The translations under genes and the position numbers were made by a program. Positions 18,491 through 27,020 of a stretch of DNA of 64,000 bases are shown piece after piece. The DNA comes from Phenylobacterium sp. (GTDB lineage Bacteria; Pseudomonadota; Alphaproteobacteria; Caulobacterales; Caulobacteraceae): the NCBI GenBank assembly GCA_017991675.1, contig JAGOQB010000010.1, positions 1-64,000 on the forward strand. Reading direction: 5' to 3'. The notes under the pieces are model-generated. The model saw only the letters and a program-made list of their open reading frames with translations. It made no database searches and was not told the origin of the DNA. How positions within the stretch are numbered: the stretch's first letter is position 1; each line of letters begins with the position of its first letter.

Positions 18491-20413
18491 ATGCAAACCC
18501 AGGCCTGGAGTCGCACGGAAAGTTCGCACATGGCCGCCGCGGCCTCACCAGATCGCGCCCACCGTCTGCTGGTGGTGGCGATGGATTTCGACTTCTACCG
18601 TCAGGCCCATCCGGACCTGACCTATGCCGATATCGACCCCGCCGGACACTACGGCGCAGCCGGCTGGCGCGAAGGCCGTGATCCCGCGCCGTGGTTCTCG
18701 ACCGACGCCTATCTCGAGCAAAATCCTGACGTGGCGCAGGCCGGGGTCAATCCGTTCGTGCATTATCTGCGCAGCGGCTTTCGCGAGGGCAGGGCGATCG
18801 CGCCGTCGATCCGCGCCGGCGACTATTTCGCCTTGCTGGACGGCGCCGGCGGCGGCCGGATCAGCGCCGCCGAGCATGCGGCCGCCGAGGCGTTTTTCGA
18901 CCCGACCTTCTATCTGGCCGTGAACCCGGACGTGGGCGCGGCCGGCGGCGACCCGCTCGATCACTTCCTGCGCCTTGGATGGCGTGAGGGGCGCGATCCC
19001 AGCTACGACTTCTCGGTCGCCGACTATCTGGAACTGAACCCCGACGTCGCCGCCGACGGGCGCCATCCGTTCATCCATTACGTCGTGCAGGGCCGTCACG
19101 AGAGCCGCACGATCAAGGCCGACTACGGCTTCCGTCAGCAGGTGCTCGCCAACCTGAAGCCGTTTTCCGAGCGGCTGTCCGACTCCCGGCGCTGGGCGCG
19201 GCCGGTGGACATCTCGGCCGCCGGTCGGCTGGAGGAGGCGTTGAGCGCTCCGCCCCACCAGGGCCTGCACATCACCTTCAGCCAGGACGACTACAGCCGA
19301 TCCGTCGGCGGATCGCAGCTTTGCGTCCAGCGCGAGTCGGCCGAGTTCGCGCGGCTGGGCCGCAACCACCTGCACATTTATCCGGCCAACGGCTGGCCGA
19401 CCGTCCTTTCAGGCGCGACCGAGACGCCGATGGGCGTGCTGCTCAACGGCGAGCGGGTGGGCGCGTTCACGCCTGGAGCCGTCGCCGAGGCGTTGCGGTC
19501 GGCGACGCCGGCCGGGCCGGGCAGCTTTGCGATCCACAACATGCTCGGCCATTCCAGTCGCGGCGTGATCGACATCGTCCGGTCGGCGGGCCTGAACGCT
19601 GGCTGGTTCTGGTTGCACGACATGGGTAGCCTGTGCGCCGGGGTCCATCTGCTTCGCAACGACGTCGAAAGCTGCGGCGCCCCGGCGCAGGGCAGCGCGG
19701 CGTGCGGCATCTGTGTGTACGGCCCGGCCCGCGCGGCGCATGTGCGCGAGCACCAGCGGCTGTTCGAGCGCCTGGATCTGACCATCGCCGCGCCCTCGCA
19801 GGTCGCGCTGGACACCTGGCGCGCGGGCGGCTGGCTCGAGGCGATGAACATGCTGGTGCTGCCGCACGCCTCGCTGATCCCGGCTGCGTCGCCGACCCCC
19901 GCCGCATCTGCGACGCCGCGCCCCTTCCGGTTCGCCTTCCCGGGCACGCCGTCGGTGCACAAGGGCTGGCCGATTTTTCGCCACCTGGCGGCGCGCTTCG
20001 CCGATGATCCGCGCTACGAGTTCATCCACTTGGCCAGCAGGCCGGTGGCCGGATCGCTGGCGCAGTACCATCCGGTGACTGTGACCGCCGATGCGCCGCT
20101 GGCCATGCGCCAGGCGCTGCTCGACCTCGACATCGATGCGGCGATGGTCTGGTCGCTGTGCATGGAGACCTTCTCTTTCGCCGCCTACGAGGCTGTCGCC
20201 GCCGGCGCGGCGGTGTTGACCGGCCCTGACAGCGGCAATGTCGCAGCCTTTGTTCGCGAGGGCGGCCACGGCGCGGTGCTGGACGACGAGTACGCGCTGG
20301 AGGCGCTGTTCGACAGCGGTGAGATCCTGCGGCTGGCGCGCGCCGAGCGCGGCGCGCAGACCTTCGATCTCGCCTTCAGCAAGCTCAGCGCCGAACTGGT
20401 GGAGGGGGCATGA
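18491..20413 (+). CDS. Glycosyltransferase with N-terminal NPDV repeats
   Basis: 640 residues. After ~30 residues come four copies of the repeat seen at 14084 and 21506: DFDFYRQAHPDL, AYLEQNPDVAQAGVNPFVHYL, FFDPTFYLAVNPDVGAAG and DFSVADYLELNPDVAADG, each closed by G..EGRDP. From ~residue 250 the protein is GT-B-like: LHITFSQDDYSRSVGGSQL at the acceptor side, then HNMLGHSSRGVIDI, LHDMGSLC, and a donor region FAFPGTPSVHKGW...FSFAAYEAVAAGAAVLTG. A cluster of Cys (SCGAPAQGSAACGIC) may bind metal. GAAGGG precedes the ATG. The stop overlaps the next gene by ATGA. Confidence 0.75.
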   Translation: MQTQAWSRTESSHMAAAASPDRAHRLLVVAMDFDFYRQAHPDLTYADIDPAGHYGAAGWREGRDPAPWFSTDAYLEQNPDVAQAGVNPFVHYLRSGFREGRAIAPSIRAGDYFALLDGAGGGRISAAEHAAAEAFFDPTFYLAVNPDVGAAGGDPLDHFLRLGWREGRDPSYDFSVADYLELNPDVAADGRHPFIHYVVQGRHESRTIKADYGFRQQVLANLKPFSERLSDSRRWARPVDISAAGRLEEALSAPPHQGLHITFSQDDYSRSVGGSQLCVQRESAEFARLGRNHLHIYPANGWPTVLSGATETPMGVLLNGERVGAFTPGAVAEALRSATPAGPGSFAIHNMLGHSSRGVIDIVRSAGLNAGWFWLHDMGSLCAGVHLLRNDVESCGAPAQGSAACGICVYGPARAAHVREHQRLFERLDLTIAAPSQVALDTWRAGGWLEAMNMLVLPHASLIPAASPTPAASATPRPFRFAFPGTPSVHKGWPIFRHLAARFADDPRYEFIHLASRPVAGSLAQYHPVTVTADAPLAMRQALLDLDIDAAMVWSLCMETFSFAAYEAVAAGAAVLTGPDSGNVAAFVREGGHGAVLDDEYALEALFDSGEILRLARAERGAQTFDLAFSKLSAELVEGA

Positions 20414-21450
20414 AGGTCCTCTGCTATTCCAGCTTCACCTTCGCCTACCTCGATCGGGCCAGGGTGCTGTTCGCCAGTCTGCGCAAGTTTCACCCCGACT
20501 GGCGCCTCGTGGCGCTGATCACCGATGAGGCGCCGCCCGGCTTCCACCTGCGTCTCGTCGATGAGCCGTTCGACCAGGTCATCTACGCTCACGAGCTGGC
20601 GATTCCCGATTTCCGCGCCTGGCTCTTCAAGCACGACGTGGTCGAGGTCTGCACCGCCGTCAAAGGGCCCTTCCTGCACCAGGCCTGCGCGTCTGGCGCG
20701 GACGCGGTGATCTATCTGGATCCGGACACAGCGCTGTTCGAGAGCCTGGACCCGCTGCTGGCGCGGCTGGAACACAGCGACATCCTGCTGACCCCGCACC
20801 TGCTCGATCCGAACACCGAGCGTCAGGCGATCCTCGACAATGACCTCTCGGCCTCGCGGACCGGCATCTTCAACCTCGGCTTCGTGATGATCCGCACGAA
20901 CGGCGAGGGCGCCCGCTTCGCCGGGTGGTGGAACGACCGGTTGCTGGAGTTCTGCTACGACGATATTCCCGCTGGCCTCTTCGTAGACCAGAAGTGGTGC
21001 GACCACGTCCCGGCGCTGTTCGATCGGGTGGGGGTCGTGCGCGACCCAGGCTACAACGTCGCCAGCTGGAACATCGGCCAGAGGACAGTGGCGATCGGTC
21101 GCGACGGGGCGATCACCGTCAACGGATCGCCGCTGCGTTTCTGGCACTTCACTAAGCTCGGGGCGACCGGCGACACGATGACGCGTCGCTATGCGGGCGA
21201 CAATCACGCCGTCTACGAGATCTGGCGCTGGTACAAGGAACAGGTCGACGCCGCGCGCGATCCGATTATTCCGGATCGCTACTGGGCCTACGGCGCTTAC
21301 AGCGACGGGACGCCGATTGAGAAGGCTCATCGGCTGGTCTGGCGCGACCGCGCCGATCTGCGGGCGCGATTCTCCGATCCGTTCGACGCAGACGACGGGT
21401 ACCTCGACTGGCTGCGCGCCGAAGGGCTGGCCACGCGTCCGGCCGCTTGA
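20410..21450 (+). CDS. Glycosyltransferase (GT8-like fold, DPD motif)
   Basis: 346 residues, GT-A type: an N-terminal VLCYSSFTFAYLDRARVLFASLRKF, the metal/nucleotide-sugar site AVIYLDPDTALFESLD, and the acceptor-side blocks GIFNLGFVMIR, LFVDQKWCDHVP, ASWNIGQR and FWHFTKLG. These blocks are colinear with residues 1-330 of the larger protein at 6614-8497, so both descend from one ancestor. It likely transfers a sugar onto the surface glycan. Translation is coupled to the gene before it through an ATGA overlap. The repeat-only protein starts 55 bp downstream. Confidence 0.8.
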   Translation: MKVLCYSSFTFAYLDRARVLFASLRKFHPDWRLVALITDEAPPGFHLRLVDEPFDQVIYAHELAIPDFRAWLFKHDVVEVCTAVKGPFLHQACASGADAVIYLDPDTALFESLDPLLARLEHSDILLTPHLLDPNTERQAILDNDLSASRTGIFNLGFVMIRTNGEGARFAGWWNDRLLEFCYDDIPAGLFVDQKWCDHVPALFDRVGVVRDPGYNVASWNIGQRTVAIGRDGAITVNGSPLRFWHFTKLGATGDTMTRRYAGDNHAVYEIWRWYKEQVDAARDPIIPDRYWAYGAYSDGTPIEKAHRLVWRDRADLRARFSDPFDADDGYLDWLRAEGLATRPAA

Positions 21451-21505
21451 CAGGCGAGCGTCCGCGCCCGACACGAAACCGAGAATGAAGGAGGGCCGGG
21501 CCATC

Positions 21506-22744
21506 ATGGCGGCCGACAACGGGGCCCCGGCGGCGCTCGAAGACATCCAGCCGGCAGACGCGCTGCTCGACAAGATCGAGGCTTTGGTGCGGCTGTGCGC
21601 CACCCTGCAGGGCGCCAGCCAGCGCGTGTCGGCCGAAAGCGGTCTGAACCGCACCCGTCTGGGCGCGGCGCTGGCCGAGGCGCTGCTGGCTCGTGAGGCG
21701 CTTGAGGCCGAGGCGCAGAGCCTTGCTCTGACCGGATACCGCGCCGCCGCCCGGCCGTTCGCCAAGCCGCGCCGTTACAACCGGATCGCTCGCCGCATCG
21801 ACGCGACGCTGGAACGCCTGGGGTCCTTCGGACGCGGAGCGGTCATTGCGCGCTCGGGGCTCTGGGGCTCGGCTCCCGGCGAGGCTGGCGGTCTTCGCGC
21901 CATGGCCGCCTATGCGCGGCGAGGCGGCGACGCCTCGGCCCAGCCGCCGGCGCTGTTCGATCAAGCCGGCTACCTGCAGGCGCGGCCCGATCTGGTCGGC
22001 AAGCGCATCAGTCCGCTGGCGCACTACCTGTTGCACGGCGCGGCCGAGGGCCTTGACCCGCATCCGCTGTTCGACACGGTTTTCTATCGCGAGCGCAACG
22101 CTGCGGCGCTGGCCGAGACCGGCCTGACTCCGCTTGAGCATTTCGTGCGGGTCGGAGCGGGCGAGGGGCGCGATCCGCACCCGCTGTTCGATGTCGCATA
22201 CTATGTCCGCCAGGCGCCGGATCTTATCGCCAGCGGCGAGAACCCGATTACGCACTATGAACGGGAGGGCGCGGCCCGGGGGCTTAGCCCGCATCGGCTG
22301 TTCGCCGCCGACTACTACGCCGACCAGGTCGCCCAGGCGGGCGGCGGAGGCGAGCCGTCGGTGCTCCACTATCTCTGGGTCGGCTCGGCGGCCGGCCTCA
22401 AGCCGCATCCGTTGTTCGATCCGGCCTGGTATCGCGAGCAGTATCCCGACGTCGTCTCGATCGATCCGCTGGCGCACTTCCTGCTGGTCGGTGGCGGCGA
22501 GGGGCGTAGTCCGGGGCCGTGGTTCGACACCGCGCGGTACCTCGCGCAGCGCGTCGGCGGTCTGGAAGCCGGGCGCAATCCGTTGGTCGACTATCTGCAG
22601 GGCGGCGCCTGGCGGATCAGCGAGCCGTGGCTCGGCTGTCCTGAGCCGGGTTTCCTCGATCTGGCGGCCGAGTACGCCGGCCGCGCGGTCACCCCGCTGG
22701 AGCAGTGGGCCCGGCGGGGCGGGGCTCAGACGCCCAGGGCCTGA
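21506..22744 (+). CDS. Stand-alone FDxxWYL/NPDV repeat protein
   Basis: 412 residues with no catalytic domain. Residues 1-115 match the head of the 14084-17281 protein (RRIDATLERLGSFGRGAVIARSGLW against RIDLMLARAKWPGRAALIARSGVW). The rest is seven repeats of ~38 residues, for example LFDVAYYVRQAPDLIASG and LFDPAWYREQYPDVVSIDPLAHFL, each followed by GEGRDPHP-like turns. The last one degenerates before the stop. It therefore equals the repeat module of the large enzyme without GT2 or WbsX. Start: ATG at 21506 with AAGGAGG upstream; an in-frame ATG at 21485 has no ribosome site. It may be a glycan-binding or scaffold subunit. Function is not established. Confidence 0.7.
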   Translation: MAADNGAPAALEDIQPADALLDKIEALVRLCATLQGASQRVSAESGLNRTRLGAALAEALLAREALEAEAQSLALTGYRAAARPFAKPRRYNRIARRIDATLERLGSFGRGAVIARSGLWGSAPGEAGGLRAMAAYARRGGDASAQPPALFDQAGYLQARPDLVGKRISPLAHYLLHGAAEGLDPHPLFDTVFYRERNAAALAETGLTPLEHFVRVGAGEGRDPHPLFDVAYYVRQAPDLIASGENPITHYEREGAARGLSPHRLFAADYYADQVAQAGGGGEPSVLHYLWVGSAAGLKPHPLFDPAWYREQYPDVVSIDPLAHFLLVGGGEGRSPGPWFDTARYLAQRVGGLEAGRNPLVDYLQGGAWRISEPWLGCPEPGFLDLAAEYAGRAVTPLEQWARRGGAQTPRA

Positions 22745-23493
22745 AGCTGGCCCCAGATCTCGCGGTAATAGTCTTCAACGTAGTGAAAGGGGCTGAGCCC
22801 CCAGCGATGGCCGACGTCTGCCAGGTGCAGCGCCGGCGGCGCGGCGATGCGGATCGCCTGAGGCGCGGCGGCGGCGAACGCCGCCTGATGCCGGGCGAGG
22901 ATTGCATTGTAGTCAGCGATGGCGGCCGGCTTGCCCGTGAAGATTTCGACCTCACCGAAAGCCCGTCGCGCACCGGTTTCGTCCAGATATTCGCGCGCCC
23001 ACTGGGCCTCGTGAAGGATGAGCGTGGCGTCCGAGAGCGGGGTCATCCGCAGTAGGGCGGCCATTTGGTCGAGCCCCTGGCGCCAGATCAGGTCGACGGC
23101 TGGGCTGGCGCGCGGAATGCTGCGCGCGCCAGCCAGCGCTGGTTGGCCAAGATAGCCGCTGACGTCCAGCTCCCAGCTGTGGGTGGCGATCGTGTCCTGG
23201 ACGGCCAGTAGGTCCAGCCGCTCGTCGATGAAGTCGAAGATGATATGCGTGGGCCGGTGCGCGACAAGTGTCGCCAGGGCGCTCTTGTGTAGATCGGCGA
23301 CCATCGAGCGATGAGGAAAGGCCGCAAGCTCGGGCGGCAGGTCCTCGCTCAGGTCGACGCCGCGAACGGGGGCTGCAAACAGGCTCGGCAGGCTCGTCCG
23401 GGAAATATAGAGCAGGTCCTGCGGCGGCGCTTCGCCCACGATCGGCCACACATCGCGGGTAATGCAGCTGCCGATTATGGCGACCCTGGGCAA
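22726..23493 (-). CDS. DUF6270-like SGNH-fold protein
   Basis: 255 residues beginning MPRVAIIGSCITRDVWPIV. The GSC.TRD block is the entry motif of a family of SGNH-like proteins found in polysaccharide loci (DUF6270 as I recall it). HIIFDFIDERLDLL and YNAILARH.. follow, and the C-terminal LADVGHRWGLSPFHYVEDYY may supply the second catalytic block. It might acylate or deacylate a glycan, but no member known to me has a proven reaction. It converges on the repeat protein with a 19-bp overlap. Its start is divergent from the exporter ABC gene. Confidence 0.6.
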   Translation of the reverse strand: MPRVAIIGSCITRDVWPIVGEAPPQDLLYISRTSLPSLFAAPVRGVDLSEDLPPELAAFPHRSMVADLHKSALATLVAHRPTHIIFDFIDERLDLLAVQDTIATHSWELDVSGYLGQPALAGARSIPRASPAVDLIWRQGLDQMAALLRMTPLSDATLILHEAQWAREYLDETGARRAFGEVEIFTGKPAAIADYNAILARHQAAFAAAAPQAIRIAAPPALHLADVGHRWGLSPFHYVEDYYREIWGQLQALGV

Positions 23494-23703
23494 TCCCTAC
23501 TCCTCGCGCCTCGGGCGACGGCGATTAGAACTTCGACACGTGCGGCGCGAATTTTCGCCTTCGCGAGCGCCATTGACATCCTTAAGAGGCCCGATCATGT
23601 GTCGCGCGTTTTTGGCGCAATCCGCCTTGGACTTCGAGCACCTATTTCGGCCATCGTCATCGCGGCCATCGGCGGCGACCATCCACGGAACGGCGCGGCG
23701 CGC

Positions 23704-25431
23704 ATGAAGATCTTCAATCCGTTCGCGGATATGCCCGACAATCCGCTCACTCGAGCGATCAAAGAGGGCTACAAGCCGCTCGCCTACGCCGGCGGGTTCA
23801 GCCTGGTCTCGAACCTGCTGTACTTGGCCCTGCCGATCTTCACCTTCCAGATCTACGGGCGGGTGCTGTCCAGCTACAGCGTGCCGACGCTGCTGGTCCT
23901 GACCTTCATGGTCCTGCTGGCTTTCCTGATCTCAGGCCTGATCGACGACTTCCGGGCCAAGGTGTTGATCAACTACGGCGTGATCATGGACCAGCGGGTG
24001 TCGGGCCGGGTGTTTTCGGCGCTGTTCGACACGGTGATCCGCGGCAATCCGTCGGCGCGCTCGCAGGCGCTGCGCGACCTCGACGCCTTCCGCCAGATGC
24101 TGACCGGGCCGGCGTTCGGCACCATGTTCGACCTGCCGTGGATGCCGGTGTTCATGATCGTGCTGCTGATCATCGATCCGATCATCGGTCTGGTGACGAT
24201 CGGCGGGGCGGTGCTGCTGTTCCTGATCACCCTGTTCCAGGATCGGGCGACGCGGCCGGCGCTGAAGGAGGCCAACGACGCCGCCCTGCGCAGCTACGCC
24301 TTCACCGATGCGGCGCTGCGCAACGGCGAGGTCGTGCGGGCTATGGGCATGGTCGAGCCGCTCGGCTCGCGCTGGGCGACCTTCCGCTCGGTCACAATGG
24401 AGCGCAGCGCCAGCGCCAGCGAACGCGCCAGCGTCATCAGCAACGTCAGCAAGTTCGTGCGCCAGGCGATCCAGGTGCTGATCATCGCCATCGGCGCTTA
24501 TCTGGTGGTCAAGGGCAAGATCCACTCGGGCCTGCTGTTCGCCAACATGATCCTGGCCGCGCGCGCGCTGCAGCCGATCGAGCGGCTGGTCGGGTCGTGG
24601 GATGCGCTGACCAATGGCTACCGCGCCTACCAGCGGCTCAACTCGCTGTTCGCCGACTATCGGCCGACCAAGGCCTCGACCACCCTGCCCAAGCCGCTCG
24701 GCCAGCTGTCCGTCGAGGGCGTCAATTTCGCGCCGCAGGGCGCGACGCGCTTCGTGCTGCAGGGCGTGAATTTCAAGATCGAGCCGGGCGAGATGCTCGG
24801 CATCATCGGCCCGTCCGGGGCCGGCAAGTCCTCACTCGCCCGCCTGATGGTCGGCATCTGGCAGCCGAACAACGGCAACGTCCGGCTCGACGGCGCCGAC
24901 GTCTACAGCTGGGACCGCAGCGATTTCGGCCGCCATGTCGGCTACCTGCCGCAGGACACCGAGCTGTTCTCCGGCAGCATTCGCGACAACATCGCCCGCT
25001 TCCGCGCCGACGTGGACGACGAGCAGGTGGTCCGCGCCGCACAGGTGGCGGGAGTTCACCAGCTGATCCTGCGGCTGCCGAGCGGCTATGACACCGACCT
25101 GGGCGAATCCGGCCACGTGCTGTCGGCTGGCCAGCGCCAGCGCGTCGGACTGGCGCGCGCCCTGCTGGGCAATCCGCGGCTGATCGTGCTCGATGAGCCC
25201 AATGCCGCCCTCGACGCTGAGGGCGAAGAGGCGCTGGTCAAGGCGCTCGACGCCCTGAAGGCCGGTGGTTCGACGATCGTCATCGTCTCCCACAAGCCGA
25301 GCGTGTTCCGCTCGGCCGACAAGATGCTGATGCTGCGCGACGGCCGGATGGAGATGTTCGGGCCGCGTGAACAGGTCATGGCGCGGGTCGTGCAGCCCGC
25401 GGCTCCCCGTGCGATCGAGGCCGGCCGATGA
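23704..25431 (+). CDS. rsaD: Type I secretion ABC transporter (PrtD/RsaD type)
   Basis: 575 residues: an N-terminal membrane domain with six predicted helices (residues ~28-290, including LLYLALPIFTFQIYGRVL) and an ABC domain with Walker A GPSGAGKS (369-376), signature LSAGQ (473-477), Walker B LIVLDEP (493-499) and His in VSHKP. No C39 peptidase-like domain precedes the membrane part, as in PrtD/RsaD exporters for RTX proteins. It powers one-step export of the RTX protein encoded at 27021. ATG at 23704 is chosen because upstream in-frame sequence has no family similarity. Its stop overlaps the next start by ATGA. The symbol is by analogy to the Caulobacter S-layer exporter. Confidence 0.85.
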   Translation: MKIFNPFADMPDNPLTRAIKEGYKPLAYAGGFSLVSNLLYLALPIFTFQIYGRVLSSYSVPTLLVLTFMVLLAFLISGLIDDFRAKVLINYGVIMDQRVSGRVFSALFDTVIRGNPSARSQALRDLDAFRQMLTGPAFGTMFDLPWMPVFMIVLLIIDPIIGLVTIGGAVLLFLITLFQDRATRPALKEANDAALRSYAFTDAALRNGEVVRAMGMVEPLGSRWATFRSVTMERSASASERASVISNVSKFVRQAIQVLIIAIGAYLVVKGKIHSGLLFANMILAARALQPIERLVGSWDALTNGYRAYQRLNSLFADYRPTKASTTLPKPLGQLSVEGVNFAPQGATRFVLQGVNFKIEPGEMLGIIGPSGAGKSSLARLMVGIWQPNNGNVRLDGADVYSWDRSDFGRHVGYLPQDTELFSGSIRDNIARFRADVDDEQVVRAAQVAGVHQLILRLPSGYDTDLGESGHVLSAGQRQRVGLARALLGNPRLIVLDEPNAALDAEGEEALVKALDALKAGGSTIVIVSHKPSVFRSADKMLMLRDGRMEMFGPREQVMARVVQPAAPRAIEAGR

Positions 25432-26801
25432 AAATGGATTTCAACGCGCCGAAGCCTTACGTCACGCCGCAGTTCGACGATAAGGACCTCGTTCCCCTCG
25501 ATCCGGTCCTGGCCCAGCGCATGCGCCGGCCGGTGATGGCCGGGGCGGCGGTGGTCGGGGTGTTCGTGGTCGGACTGACCCTGTTCGCCGCGGTCGCCAA
25601 GGTCGACAGCGCCGTGGTCGCGCCCGGCATCGTGCGCGTCGAGGACAACCGCAAGACCATCCGCCACCGCGAGGGCGGCACGATCAAGACGATCAACGTC
25701 AAGGAAGGCCAGCACGTCCGGCAGAATCAGGTGCTGCTGACCTTCGACGAGGTGCAGCCGCGCGCCAGCACCGACGTGCTGCAGAACCAGTACGACACCC
25801 TGACCGCGCAGCTGGCGCGGTTCCAGGCCGAGGCGACGGACCAGAAGACGCTGGTGATTCCGGCCGAGCTGACGGCCCGCGCGCCCAATGATCCGCGGGT
25901 CGCGGGGATCATCCGCGACCAGGAGTTCCTGTTCACCTCGCGCCTGCAGTTCTTCGAGACCCAGGGCGCGGTGCTCGCCCAGAAGCTGCAGCAGCTGGAG
26001 ACCCAGATCAGCGGCGTGCAGGCGCAGGTCGATGCGGTCCGCGAGTCGGACCGCCTGACCCGCGAGGAACTGGCCGGCTACCAGACGCTCTACGAGAAGG
26101 GCTATGCGCCCAAGACGCTGATCCTGCGCTACCAGCGCTCGCTGGCGGACTTGGCCGGCCGCAAGGGCCAGCTGATCGCCGAGATCACCCGCCTGCGCGA
26201 GCAGATCGGCGAAACGCGGCTGCAGATCACCACCCTGAAGGAGCAGCGGATCACCCAGGCGGCCGAAGGCCTGCGCCAGATGCAGACCGGCCTGGCCGAG
26301 GCGACGCCGAAGCTGGCGGCGGCCCGCCAGATGCTCAACGCCGCGACCGTGCGCTCGCCGGCCGACGGCTACGTGCTCGACCTCACCCAGTTCACCATCG
26401 GCGGCGTCGTCGCCCCCGGCGAGCGGCTGCTGAGCGTGGTTCCGGCCAATGCGCCGCTGATCGTCACGGGCCGAATCAAGCCCCAGGACGTCGACGTCGT
26501 GAAGCCGGGCATGATGGCCCGAGTCCGACTCTCGGCCTTCAATTCGCGCCGCACGCCGCCGGTCGACGCCACGGTCATGACCGTCTCGGCCGACCAACTG
26601 GTCGACGAAAAGACCGGTGAGGGCTACTTCCGCGTCGACCTGAAGATCCCGCCGCAGGAGCTCGTGAAGCTGCCCAAGGGCGACAAGCTAAGCCCCGGCA
26701 TGCCGGCTGAAACCATGATTGTTACAGGTAACAGGTCGATCCTGTCCTACGTCGTCAGCCCGCTCACTGACACTATCCGGGACGCTCTGCGCGAGGACTG
26801 A
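25428..26801 (+). CDS. rsaE: Type I secretion membrane fusion protein (HlyD/PrtE/RsaE type)
   Basis: 457 residues: a short cytoplasmic head, one transmembrane helix at ~35-58 (VMAGAAVVGVFVVGLTLFAAV), a lipoyl half-motif (VDSAVVAPGIVRVEDNRKTIRHREGGTIKTINVKEGQ), then a long alpha-helical hairpin rich in Gln and Leu (~100-290). The second lipoyl half (ATVRSPADGYVLDL) and the C-terminal beta-barrel with GMPAETMIVTGNRSILSY follow. It bridges the inner-membrane ABC protein to a TolC-like outer-membrane channel. That channel gene (rsaF/tolC) is not in the window. Translation is coupled to the ABC gene. Confidence 0.9.
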   Translation: MKMDFNAPKPYVTPQFDDKDLVPLDPVLAQRMRRPVMAGAAVVGVFVVGLTLFAAVAKVDSAVVAPGIVRVEDNRKTIRHREGGTIKTINVKEGQHVRQNQVLLTFDEVQPRASTDVLQNQYDTLTAQLARFQAEATDQKTLVIPAELTARAPNDPRVAGIIRDQEFLFTSRLQFFETQGAVLAQKLQQLETQISGVQAQVDAVRESDRLTREELAGYQTLYEKGYAPKTLILRYQRSLADLAGRKGQLIAEITRLREQIGETRLQITTLKEQRITQAAEGLRQMQTGLAEATPKLAAARQMLNAATVRSPADGYVLDLTQFTIGGVVAPGERLLSVVPANAPLIVTGRIKPQDVDVVKPGMMARVRLSAFNSRRTPPVDATVMTVSADQLVDEKTGEGYFRVDLKIPPQELVKLPKGDKLSPGMPAETMIVTGNRSILSYVVSPLTDTIRDALRED

Positions 26802-26841
26802 TCCGTTAACAATTGGTGTGCAGGAAACGCAGCCATGAAGG

Positions 26842-26859
26842 GGGTTTGCACCCGTTTTT
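26842..26859 (+). terminator. Weak terminator-like hairpin after the exporter genes
   Basis: GGGT and ACCC form a short stem around TTGC, followed by GTTTTT, 40 bp after the membrane fusion protein stop. The stem has only four pairs, so it could at best partly separate the exporter transcript from the RTX transcript. Confidence 0.3.
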
Positions 26860-27020
26860 GGTGTTGCGCATCAACCGAGGTTCCGATACGCATTCCTCGG
26901 GCTCGTTTAACCTTCGCCACGACCTTGTTGTGATGTAAGGAAAGGACCGCTGGGACCGCTCCATTGGAAAATGGTGGCCAGGCGTTTCGGGGGTCCATGT
27001 GACACAGACTGGAGAGAAGC
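26860..27020 (+). promoter_or_regulatory. Leader and probable promoter region of the RTX gene
   Basis: About 160 bp without coding signal separate the weak hairpin from the RTX ATG at 27021. GAGAGAAGC lies just upstream of the ATG as a good ribosome site. A highly expressed surface protein would need its own promoter here, but I do not see a convincing -35/-10 pair. The promoter is placed by context only. Confidence 0.35.
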
